Part shown: in pieces, positions 1 through 5,799 of the stretch
How the letters are laid out: every line of letters begins with the position of its first letter
Position numbering within the stretch: position 1 is the stretch's first letter
Assembly: GCA_005788935.1 (NCBI GenBank)
Contig: SYAK01000020.1
Location: 1-7,138, forward strand
Direction: 5' to 3'
Length of the DNA: 7,138 nt
Source of the DNA: Pseudomonadota bacterium
GTDB lineage: Bacteria; Myxococcota; UBA9042; PHBI01
Position numbers and translations under genes: made by a program
The notes under the pieces: model-generated
Told to the model about the DNA's origin: nothing
The model's input: the letters and a program-made list of their open reading frames with translations, nothing else
The model's database searches: none

Positions 1-955
1 CGGCCGCCTCGAGCGCACCCTTGGCGAGCCGCAGGAAGCCCTCCTCACCGAGCGACATCAGCGACGCCCACGCGGACGCGATGTTACCGCCCGAGCGCGT
101 CCCGGGGATGGAGGGCGAGATGTAGATGCCGCCGACCCAGCCCGCCGTGACGAAGAACTGGTGTCGCAGGAACTTCATGTCGCGGTAGACGATGACGGAC
201 GCACCCTTTGGCGCATAACCATACTTGTGGAGATCGGCCGAGATGCTCGTGACGCCCGGCACACGGAAGTCCCAGGCCGGCATCGCGACGCCGAGGCGCT
301 CAAGCCAGGGCAGCATGAAGCCGCCAAAGCAGGCGTCGACGTGGAGCGGCAGCTTGTGCTTCTCGGCGAGCGCGCCGATCTCGGGGATGGGGTCCATGGA
401 GCCCCACGGATACTGCGGCGCCGACGCCCCGAGCATGACCGTCTGCCCGTCGATAAGCGCCGCCATCGCCGCGACGTCGACGCGGCCGTCCTCGAGGATC
501 GGCGCGACCTTCTTGCGCAGCCCGAAGTAGTGGCAGGCCTTGTCGAAGGCGACGTGGATGCTCGCGGGGACGACGATGTTCGGGCGCAGAACCCACGGGC
601 GCTTCGCGCGGGCCAGATCGCGGCAGGTCTTGACCGCAAGCAGCAAGGACTCGGTGCCACCTGTCGTCATCGTCCCGACCGCGGTCTCGGGCCCGTTCAG
701 CATCGAGGCCGTCATCTGCACGACCTCGTGCTCGAGGCGCTTCAGCGACTTGAAGGCCATCGGATTCAATGCGTTGGCGTCCATGAACAGGTTGTGGGCC
801 TGCTCGCAGACGTGATGGTGCGCCTCGTCGACCCAGTAGACGAGCGACCAGGTGCGCCCGCCGCGATAGTCGACGTCGGTCGCAGACTCCTGATGCAGGC
901 GGTCGAGCAGCGCACCGTGGTCGCTGCTGGCGGCGGGGATGCGTGGGCGGCTCAT
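1..955 (-). CDS. Sphingosine-1-phosphate lyase-like PLP enzyme (3' end outside window)
   Basis: This encodes the first 318 residues of a group II PLP-dependent decarboxylase-fold enzyme; the C-terminus lies beyond position 1. It most resembles sphingosine-1-phosphate lyase, which splits phosphorylated long-chain bases into a fatty aldehyde and phosphoethanolamine. Seen in sequence: phosphate-binding TTGGTES (residues 98-103 region), H134 in the ring-stacking position, HVDACFGGF with D207 for the pyridine nitrogen, and SADLHKYGYAPKG with K244 as the Schiff-base lysine. GGIY, PGTRSGG and a following Trp-rich helix also agree with eukaryotic lyases as I recall them. No membrane anchor precedes the domain, so the enzyme should be cytoplasmic, as in bacterial homologues. 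The ATG at 953-955 is chosen because GGGAG (962-966, minus strand) sits about six bases upstream. It is divergent from the hydrolase at 1218. A role in sphingolipid turnover is inferred; a related amino-acid decarboxylase is the main alternative. Confidence 0.88.
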   Translation of the reverse strand, partial: MSRPRIPAASSDHGALLDRLHQESATDVDYRGGRTWSLVYWVDEAHHHVCEQAHNLFMDANALNPMAFKSLKRLEHEVVQMTASMLNGPETAVGTMTTGGTESLLLAVKTCRDLARAKRPWVLRPNIVVPASIHVAFDKACHYFGLRKKVAPILEDGRVDVAAMAALIDGQTVMLGASAPQYPWGSMDPIPEIGALAEKHKLPLHVDACFGGFMLPWLERLGVAMPAWDFRVPGVTSISADLHKYGYAPKGASVIVYRDMKFLRHQFFVTAGWVGGIYISPSIPGTRSGGNIASAWASLMSLGEEGFLRLAKGALEAA

Positions 956-1013
956 GGCGGGCTCCCGGATGAAGTCACCGAGGGAGGGGCGGGACGGAGT
1001 TAGGCTCGCCCCC

Positions 1014-1033
1014 AGACACTCGGGTGTCAGACA
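1014..1033. promoter_or_regulatory. Overlapping short dyads in the divergent promoter region
   Basis: Two inverted repeats overlap here: GACAC-TCGG-GTGTC (1015-1028) and TGTC-A-GACA (1025-1033). They lie about 60-80 bases upstream of the lyase start and about 190 bases before the hydrolase start, a reasonable place for an operator acting on the lyase gene. On the minus strand, CTGACA (1030-1025) and CTAACT (1003-998) could be -35/-10 elements, but their 21-base spacing is too long for a standard sigma-70 promoter. No regulator gene is in the window, and short dyads arise often by chance in such GC-rich DNA. Confidence 0.25.
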
Positions 1034-1076
1034 GGTTACGCGAGGTACGACCGGAACGCACGCCAAAGACGCGCCT

Positions 1077-1097
1077 CTGGGCGCCGCCTTGCGCCAG
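1077..1097. repeat. Short inverted repeat (hairpin) in the divergent intergenic region
   Basis: CTGGGCGC (1077-1084) can pair with GCGCCAG (1091-1097) around the six-base loop CGCCTT, with one bulged G. It would form a compact hairpin in the 5' untranslated region if the hydrolase transcript starts upstream of it. No T-tract follows on either strand, so I do not call it a terminator. Chance occurrence is quite possible. Confidence 0.25.
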
Positions 1098-1116
1098 GCC
1101 AGACAGGGGCCAGCAG

Positions 1117-1196
1117 TTGACGTTTCGTCAGGCTCTGGACGAATGCTTGACGCCCGGCCCGCGGTCAGGCGGGATACCCGAGGGCTCCGCGTCAGG
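1117..1196 (+). promoter_or_regulatory. Cluster of TTGACG / GTCAGG half-sites upstream of the hydrolase gene
   Basis: TTGACG occurs at 1117-1122 and again exactly 30 bases on at 1147-1152. GTCAGG occurs at 1127, 1164 and 1191. The first pair forms the dyad TGACG-TTT-CGTCA (1118-1130). TTGACG matches a -35 hexamer in five of six positions, but the possible -10 sequences are poor: the best, GATACC at 1173-1178, sits 20 bases after the second TTGACG. These may be promoter elements for the hydrolase gene, sites for a regulator recognising TGAC/GTCA half-sites, or both. Confidence 0.25.
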
Positions 1197-1205
1197 AGGC
1201 CGCCC

Positions 1206-1210
1206 AGGAG
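1206..1210 (+). promoter_or_regulatory. Shine-Dalgarno AGGAG that fixes the hydrolase start
   Basis: AGGAG lies seven bases before the ATG at 1218-1220. It selects that start over in-frame upstream starts from 939 onward, which would add 93 Arg-rich residues in front of the signal peptide. The ATG at 1211 is in another frame and directly touches the AGGAG, so it is not a credible start. Confidence 0.75.
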
Positions 1211-1217
1211 ATGTGCG

Positions 1218-2483
1218 ATGCGAACCTTGAATCTGACCTGTGCCGGCGTCGTGCTCGCGACCTGGACGGCCGCGTGCGACGACAGCGCGACCCCGGCGCC
1301 ATCCGACGTTGCGACGGAGACGCCCGACACCGTCGGCCCGGACGGAGATGCCGACAGGCCAGAGACCGCCTCCGACGCCGGGCGCGCCGAGGACGCCCTC
1401 GCCGCAGGTGACGCCGCGCCCACCGAGACTGTGTGGGGCGAACCTGGCCCGTTCAACGTCGGACACCTCGAGACCAACGTCACATACGCCCCGGCCGACG
1501 GCTCGCCCGACCGCACGTTGCGCCTCGTGCTGTGGTACCCGACCGAGGCGGAGACCGGGGCCGAGGTGCTGTACGGGGGCCTGCTGCCTGCTGAAGGCGT
1601 CCTTGGCGGCGCTCCACCCGCGGCGGCTCCCGCGGCCTTACCGCTCGTCGTCTTCTCGCACGGCAACACCTCCTTCGCCGAGCAGAGCCACTTCCTGACC
1701 ACGTTTCTCGCGAGCCACGGCTTCGTCGTCGCGGCCCCCGACCACACCGGCAACACCTTCACGGCCGGCGATCCCCCCGCCGACATCTTCCACTGGCGCC
1801 CCCTCGACGTGAGCGCTGTCCTCGATCACCTGCTCGGCGCGGAGGCCCCGGAAGCGCTCGCGGAGCGGCTCAGCGACGCGACCGCGGTGGCTGGCCACAG
1901 CTTTGGCGGCTACACGGCGCTCGCGGCCACGGGAGGTGCCATCGACGTCGACCTCCTCAATGGCCTCTGCACGGACGGAACGCTGCCGACAACTGGCTGC
2001 GCAGCCATTCAGGCGCACGAAGAGCTCTACCGGGGCGGCTTCGCGGACCCGCGCGTCGACGCTGCGGTGCCGATGACGCCTGGCGCCACGGTGGTCTTCG
2101 GCGCCGACGGTCTCGCGGGGGTCGAGGTCCCGACGCTGCTGATGACAGGCTCTCTTGACCGCACGACGCCCGACGCAGAGGCCGGCGACCCCGCCTGGGC
2201 CGTGCTCGGGCGGCGGGCTGGCAACCTGCGGGCGAGCTTCACGTCCGCGGGCCATTTCACCTTCTCGAACGGGTGCGACCTCGCCCCTGTCCAGCTCGCG
2301 GAGGATGGCTGCAGCGAGCGCTTCATCCCGCCCGAGCGGGCCCACCGCGCCATCAACGCTTACACCCTGGCCTTCCTGCGGCGACATCTGCTCGACGACG
2401 CGCGTGACGCGGCCCTGCTCGACGGGGACGTAACGCTCGATCCGGACGTGGTCCTGCTGCAGGCCTCGCCCGCTGAGCGTTGA
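1218..2483 (+). CDS. Probable lipoprotein alpha/beta hydrolase (dienelactone hydrolase / PAF-acetylhydrolase-like)
   Basis: A 421-residue exported hydrolase. A short signal peptide (MRTLNLTCAGVVLATWTAAC) ends in a weak lipobox, TAAC, making Cys20 the likely lipidated residue; T at -3 is atypical, so plain Sec cleavage is possible. Residues 21-75 form an Asp/Pro/Ala/Thr-rich spacer. The catalytic domain (about 78-395) shows oxyanion-hole HGN (148-150), nucleophile elbow GHSFGG with Ser228, acid GSLD with Asp314, and base AGHF with His346. The order and spacing fit the dienelactone hydrolase / PAF-acetylhydrolase-like group; the substrate (an ester or short acyl group) cannot be told. Cys251/Cys261 and Cys353/Cys365 are close pairs likely to form disulfides outside the cytoplasm. 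The gene has a good Shine-Dalgarno and ends 53 bases before the next ATG on the same strand, so the two may share a transcript. Confidence 0.88.
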   Translation: MRTLNLTCAGVVLATWTAACDDSATPAPSDVATETPDTVGPDGDADRPETASDAGRAEDALAAGDAAPTETVWGEPGPFNVGHLETNVTYAPADGSPDRTLRLVLWYPTEAETGAEVLYGGLLPAEGVLGGAPPAAAPAALPLVVFSHGNTSFAEQSHFLTTFLASHGFVVAAPDHTGNTFTAGDPPADIFHWRPLDVSAVLDHLLGAEAPEALAERLSDATAVAGHSFGGYTALAATGGAIDVDLLNGLCTDGTLPTTGCAAIQAHEELYRGGFADPRVDAAVPMTPGATVVFGADGLAGVEVPTLLMTGSLDRTTPDAEAGDPAWAVLGRRAGNLRASFTSAGHFTFSNGCDLAPVQLAEDGCSERFIPPERAHRAINAYTLAFLRRHLLDDARDAALLDGDVTLDPDVVLLQASPAER

Positions 2484-2536
2484 CGCCTTCCCAGCCCTTG
2501 CGGAGACCCCGCGTCCGCGCTTCACTCCGCGGCGCG

Positions 2537-4864
2537 ATGCAGCGCTTCCTGACCCGTTTCCGCCGCCACTCCCGACGCTTCACGGTGCTTGGGCGCCACT
2601 TCGAGGTGCCGAGGCTCGACCTAGCGCCGCGGATGCGCGCCGCCGACAGGACCCGACGGCGCGCCAGAAACCCCGGGCTCATGGGTGTTTTCGATCGCTT
2701 CCGTTCACGCGATGGCCGCATCAGCATCGGGTTTCGCCGCTCACACGCCGCCCTCGACGCCCAGGATGATGTGGTCCTCGCGGCCCTCGACCACGCGGCC
2801 GCCCATGGCGAGGCGCTGACCCAGGCGGCCGCCTGGATCGCGGCCGAAGCGCGTCGAAAGCTCGCCCAGCTCGCGGCCCAGGCCCGCGAGCGGCAACAGC
2901 TCGCAGCCTCGCTCCGACGTGCGCCGGACGAGGCCCTGGCCCGCGACCTCGAGACCGTCGCTGGTCACATGCGACAGGTGGCACGCACGGCCGCGATATG
3001 CCTCGCCCGCCTCATGCGCTACCGAGGCTTCGCCGACCGCTGGAGCGAGACCCTCGCCGACCACGCCCGCGAGCTCGCCGACCTGCGGACCGGGCTCGTC
3101 CACGAGGAACAGACCTGGCGCTGGCGGCAGCGACTCGAGCGCGATACCGAGCTAGCGGGCTGGACACGCCACGCGGATGCGCTGTGCGCGGGCATCGAGG
3201 TGGTCCTCGCCGGACTCCATCAGGACCTCGCAGGCATCGAGCGCCAGCTGCACGACATCCCGGTCTCGTTCGGGCGCTTCCTCGAGGGTGACCTCGCCGT
3301 ATCTCCGACCCTCCCCGACGAGGCCGTACCTGCCGCCATCCCGCGCCTCTCGGAGCTCCCATCGCACCTGGACGAGGCCGACTGGGCGCTCGTCTCGGGC
3401 GAGGACTTCGAGGCCGAGCTCGCGTTCGAAGGCGCCGATCTCGCCACCGTCCAGACCCGCGCTGCCGAGTGGCTCGAAGGATGGGAGAAGACCGCCCTCG
3501 TCGAGCGCGGGACGCCGCCGTGTGGGGCCTGCGGGGCCCCTGTCGCAAGTCGCGCGACGCGGGGCCGCGCCCACCTGCTCTGCCGCGCCTGTCGGGCCGA
3601 AGCACCGTCGGCCCTCCCGACCGTGCGCCTCGGCCACCTCGAGGTCGGAAGGACGCCTGTGACGCGGGGCCAATTCGACCGCGCGATTGGCTTCGTCCCC
3701 GAGCGCCAGCCTGGACGCGAGCTGGCCGCCCTGCCCGTCAGCGGCCTCAGCTGGCTCGAGGCCGTCGCCTTCTGCAACGCACGTTCACGGCTTGACCGCT
3801 GGCCCGAAGCCTACCGCATCCGCGGACGCCGAGTGGAGCTGACCGGGCTGGCTGGCGGATGGCGCCTCCCGACCCTGGCGGAGTGGCGAACCCTTGCGAC
3901 ACCTGACATGGCACATGTCTGGTGGCGTGAAAGCGGGGCTGCGGCCTGGCACGCGGATCTCACGCCCCCTCCGACAGGCCCGAGGGCGGTCGACAAGGCG
4001 GTCGCCGGGCCGCTGGGACTCGTCGATGCGCTCGGTAACGTGGCGAGCTGGCTGTGGGCCGCCCCTGGCGAGGAGACCGGACTCAAGGGTTCGACGACCG
4101 ACGAGCGATTGGCCGCAGGCGGCAGCTGGATGACCACCCTCGCCGAGCTCGGACCGGACGCGGTCGTGGCGCGCGTCCTCGAGGCCCGCGACCCGACCAT
4201 CGGCCTGCGTGTGGTGCGCGAGGTGCCGACGCCGCCCCGAGCGCCCGCGCCCGCTCACGCTGCCGTGGGACAGGCGCGTGTCACCCCTCCGAGACCGACC
4301 GCGCCAAGCCCGGGCACGCCGCCGCTGCGCGTGCGCGCTCCAACGGTCCTCGGCCAGCAGCTGATCCGGACGCTGGCGGTCCTCATCAACGTCGCGGTCT
4401 TCGGCGGCCTCATCGTGTTCTTCGTCGTCCCGCACCTCGGCGGCGACCTCGAACCAGCCCCCTCCCCTGGCACCGCGACGCCAGCCTTTCCGGCGGTGGA
4501 GGCCCCTCCGTCGCCTGTGGGCGAGGCAATGGAGGCCCCTCCTTCTCGGGACCCGCTCACGCGCTCACCACGCGCACAGAACGAGGCCCGCCTCGACGCA
4601 GCGCTCGCGGGGCGGGTGGCGGGGACCCTGACCGGAGCGAAGCTGCGCGCCGAGCTCGAGGCCATCGCGGCAGAGGACCCGAACCTGCCCGCGGTCCACC
4701 TCGCGCTCGCCCGCGAGCTCGTGAGGGCGGGCCGACTCCGCGAGGCCGGCAAGGCGCTTGCGGGGCTGAGGGCGATCGACGCCGACGGGGATCGTGAGGA
4801 GGCGCAGCGGCTCCTGGCGATCGCCCAGGAAGACCCCGCGCTCCGCCGGGTCCGCATGCCCTGA
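2537..4864 (+). CDS. Mosaic membrane protein: coiled coil, zinc ribbon, degenerate FGE/SUMF1 domain, TM helix, TPR-like tail
   Basis: I do not recognise the whole protein (775 residues). In order: an Arg-rich segment (1-48); MGVFDRFRSRDGR (49-61), loosely like PspA/IM30 N-termini; a mostly helical Ala/Arg/Glu/Leu region (70-245), probably coiled coil; an acidic linker; a zinc ribbon with C329-x2-C332 and C349-x2-C352; an FGE/SUMF1-type domain (about 363-562) with GRTPVTRGQF, VSGLSWLEAVAFCNA, WRLPTLAEW, GLVDALGNVASWLWA, AAGGSW and IGLRVV; a Pro-rich linker; one membrane helix (about 610-633); and a tail with a TPR-like helix pair (about 716-750). No cysteine follows GGSW, where true FGE has its catalytic pair, so the domain is probably non-enzymatic. 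Arg before and acid after the helix suggest N-in, C-out. The start is uncertain: no clear Shine-Dalgarno serves 2537, TTG at 2480 overlaps the upstream stop (TTGA), and ATG at 2681 is possible. High GC3 across 2537-2680 favours the longer forms. Confidence 0.82.
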   Translation: MQRFLTRFRRHSRRFTVLGRHFEVPRLDLAPRMRAADRTRRRARNPGLMGVFDRFRSRDGRISIGFRRSHAALDAQDDVVLAALDHAAAHGEALTQAAAWIAAEARRKLAQLAAQARERQQLAASLRRAPDEALARDLETVAGHMRQVARTAAICLARLMRYRGFADRWSETLADHARELADLRTGLVHEEQTWRWRQRLERDTELAGWTRHADALCAGIEVVLAGLHQDLAGIERQLHDIPVSFGRFLEGDLAVSPTLPDEAVPAAIPRLSELPSHLDEADWALVSGEDFEAELAFEGADLATVQTRAAEWLEGWEKTALVERGTPPCGACGAPVASRATRGRAHLLCRACRAEAPSALPTVRLGHLEVGRTPVTRGQFDRAIGFVPERQPGRELAALPVSGLSWLEAVAFCNARSRLDRWPEAYRIRGRRVELTGLAGGWRLPTLAEWRTLATPDMAHVWWRESGAAAWHADLTPPPTGPRAVDKAVAGPLGLVDALGNVASWLWAAPGEETGLKGSTTDERLAAGGSWMTTLAELGPDAVVARVLEARDPTIGLRVVREVPTPPRAPAPAHAAVGQARVTPPRPTAPSPGTPPLRVRAPTVLGQQLIRTLAVLINVAVFGGLIVFFVVPHLGGDLEPAPSPGTATPAFPAVEAPPSPVGEAMEAPPSRDPLTRSPRAQNEARLDAALAGRVAGTLTGAKLRAELEAIAAEDPNLPAVHLALARELVRAGRLREAGKALAGLRAIDADGDREEAQRLLAIAQEDPALRRVRMP

Positions 4865-4867
4865 CCC

Positions 4868-4909
4868 GCGCGTCATGACCGGCGCGTCATGACCGGCGCG
4901 TCGTGACCG
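4868..4909 (+). repeat. Three tandem copies of a 14-bp unit containing the palindrome GTCATGAC
   Basis: Two perfect copies of GCGCGTCATGACCG (4868-4881, 4882-4895) are followed by one with a single A-to-G change (4896-4909). A degenerate fourth copy with three extra bases begins at 4910. The first two copies contain the eight-base palindrome GTCATGAC. The array starts four bases after the stop codon of the mosaic-protein gene. It may be a slippage product, a cluster of protein-binding sites, or part of the 3' untranslated structure. A 14-bp period is not an integral helical turn, so sites in successive copies would face different sides of the helix. Confidence 0.85.
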
Positions 4910-4931
4910 GCGGCCCGTCGTGACGGCCGCC
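4909..4931 (+). terminator. Terminator-like GC hairpin after the mosaic-protein gene
   Basis: GGCGGCC (4909-4915) is perfectly complementary to GGCCGCC (4925-4931), giving a seven-base all-GC stem around a nine-base loop. It lies 45-67 bases after the stop codon at 4862-4864. There is no T-tract after it (TCACCCATGG follows), so it is not a canonical intrinsic terminator; GC-rich bacteria often lack a clear one. It could instead stabilise the 3' end after Rho-dependent termination. Confidence 0.45.
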
Positions 4932-5047
4932 TCACCCATGGCCCCCATGCGAGGGCGAATGGTCGCGTGTTCACATCGGACCCATGCACGCCTGCACAAT
5001 CGAGCGGAGTCGGGTTGCCCGTAGTCAGGGATCAGCCCCCTTGGAAC

Positions 5048-5080
5048 GGTCGCGAGGTCGCCGGGAACGCGACCGCGACC
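5048..5080. repeat. Long hairpin with duplicated arms
   Basis: GGTCGC occurs twice in the left arm (5048-5053 and 5056-5061), separated by GA, and GCGACC twice back to back in the right arm (5069-5074 and 5075-5080). Folded, this gives 12 GC-rich base pairs with a two-base bulge and the seven-base loop CGGGAAC. The duplicated arms also allow alternative registers. It sits 137 bases upstream of the small lipoprotein gene and about 180 after the preceding one. No T-tract follows on the plus strand. Function unknown: it could be a backup terminator, a leader structure or paired protein-binding sites. Confidence 0.6.
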
Positions 5081-5143
5081 CACGGTTCGGCCTCGGCCTC
5101 TGCAAACCCGGAGGGCCGCGTCGAGCCTCACGGATCTTGCACC

Positions 5144-5176
5144 TTGACAGCCCGCCCCCGTCAGCTTCCCCTTCAT
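5144..5176 (+). promoter_or_regulatory. Weak sigma-70-type promoter candidate for the small lipoprotein gene
   Basis: TTGACA at 5144-5149 is a perfect -35 consensus and stands out in this GC-rich gap. No good -10 follows at 16-18 bases (TCCCCT lies at 17), and CTTCAT at 5171-5176 is 21 bases away. The downstream gene starts at 5217. Only the -35 half is convincing. Confidence 0.22.
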
Positions 5177-5216
5177 CCCTGACCTCGCGCTGACTCCAAC
5201 CCATCAAGAGCCGCCC

Positions 5217-5672
5217 ATGAACCCTCGCTCCTTCGCGCCCCTCCCGCGCCCAGCCACGCTCGGCCGAGCGTGCCTCCTGGCCACCGCCGTGCTGGGAGCT
5301 TGCGGCGGCGGTCTCGCAGAGACCACGCCCGTGGCTGAGCCCCCCGCGCCTGACTGCGCCCCGACGGCCGAGCACGTCGCCGCGATCTCGATCGCCGAGG
5401 CGCTGCGGGTTATCCGCGAGAGCCCGTCAGCTTACCCGCAGGCGACTGACGCGCAGGCCGAGGCACAGCAGACAGCGCTCGCGCGCGACCTCGGCAACAC
5501 ATGCCAGAACCCGGCTTGGAGCGACGATGCGCGGCGGTGCCTCGCGGAGGCCGACGTCAACTTCCTCGTGGGCTGCTACATTCACCTCACGGATGACCAG
5601 CGCAAGGACTTCGAGGCGAAGCTCGAGCTCCACGTGGGGGCGCTCCTCGACGCCGCCGGGCCTCGCCCGTAA
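5217..5672 (+). CDS. Small four-cysteine lipoprotein, function unknown
   Basis: A 151-residue protein of no recognised function. The N-terminus carries Arg residues, a hydrophobic stretch (ACLLATAVLGA) and a textbook lipobox LGAC, so Cys29 should be lipidated after signal peptidase II cleavage. A Gly/Pro-rich spacer follows to about residue 46. The mature domain (47-147) is helical in composition and holds four cysteines, C47, C96, C108 and C120, enough for two disulfides. Its ending, C-x4-W-x6-C-x11-C with DDARRC, resembles small Cys-rich proteins common in Myxococcota, from memory. The ATG at 5217 places the signal peptide at the right length; only a weak AAGAG (5206-5210) precedes it. The gene is probably transcribed alone, being flanked by structured gaps and convergent with the dehydrogenase gene. 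Confidence 0.8.
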   Translation: MNPRSFAPLPRPATLGRACLLATAVLGACGGGLAETTPVAEPPAPDCAPTAEHVAAISIAEALRVIRESPSAYPQATDAQAEAQQTALARDLGNTCQNPAWSDDARRCLAEADVNFLVGCYIHLTDDQRKDFEAKLELHVGALLDAAGPRP

Positions 5673-5742
5673 CTTCAACGCTCGGACACGCGGGCCGGAG
5701 GCGTCGGGGGGCAGTGACCCCTCGGGACCTCTCAGGGCGACC

Positions 5743-5770
5743 CCGGAGGCCCCACGGGTCCGTCCTCCGG
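5743..5770 (+). terminator. Candidate terminator hairpin after the small lipoprotein gene
   Basis: CCGGAGG (5743-5749) is perfectly complementary to CCTCCGG (5764-5770), a seven-base stem with a 14-base loop. It lies about 70 bases past the stop codon at 5670-5672, between convergent genes. A short pyrimidine-rich run with only two Ts follows, so it is not canonical. It could act on both strands. Confidence 0.4.
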
Positions 5771-5786
5771 CCCTTCAAGTCCTGGC

Positions 5787-5798
5787 GTCAGGCCTGAC
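5787..5798. repeat. Perfect 12-bp palindrome GTCAGGCCTGAC
   Basis: The sequence equals its own reverse complement. It is nested in a wider imperfect dyad, CGTCA (5786-5790) with TGACG (5800-5804). It lies between the ends of two convergent genes, so it is more likely part of a 3'-end structure than a promoter operator. It repeats the GTCA/TGAC motif seen upstream of the hydrolase gene and in the tandem repeat at 4868. Confidence 0.6.
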
Positions 5799-5799
5799 A

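Larger units (their letters stand above)
4865..5216. other. Gene-free intergenic region (352 bases)
   Basis: I see no convincing gene here on either strand: the open frames lack Shine-Dalgarno sequences, recognisable motifs or sensible composition. No tRNA cloverleaf is apparent. The content is structural: a 14-bp tandem repeat right after the upstream stop codon, a terminator-like hairpin at 4909-4931, a hairpin with doubled arms at 5048-5080, and a consensus-like -35 hexamer at 5144-5149 before the small lipoprotein gene. Together these suggest that transcription of the mosaic-protein gene ends here and that the lipoprotein gene has its own promoter and a long leader region. Confidence 0.6.

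Noticed and set aside
161..1003. Plus-strand open frame of 280 codons opposite the lyase gene
   Set aside because: It is the antisense shadow of the S1P lyase-like gene. The product is an Arg/Asp/Gly-rich string without recognisable features.
939..1217. N-terminal extension of the hydrolase frame
   Set aside because: It would bury the signal peptide behind 93 Arg-rich residues, while a good AGGAG and a normal signal peptide support the start at 1218.
1638..2525. Minus-strand open frame of 295 codons inside the hydrolase gene
   Set aside because: It is fully antisense to a gene with a complete catalytic triad, and shows Arg/Val/Gly-rich composition with no domain.
4080..4222. Possible diversity-generating retroelement target, since some variable proteins use an FGE-type fold
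   Set aside because: The frame holds no reverse transcriptase, template repeat or second copy of this segment, and the FGE-like domain is not at the C-terminus as in known variable proteins.
4868..4923. CRISPR array
   Set aside because: The units are 14 bp and directly adjacent, with no spacers, and no cas gene is present.
4965..5045. tRNA or other structured RNA gene
   Set aside because: No acceptor stem, T-loop GTTCGAATC-like run or anticodon arm could be assembled here.
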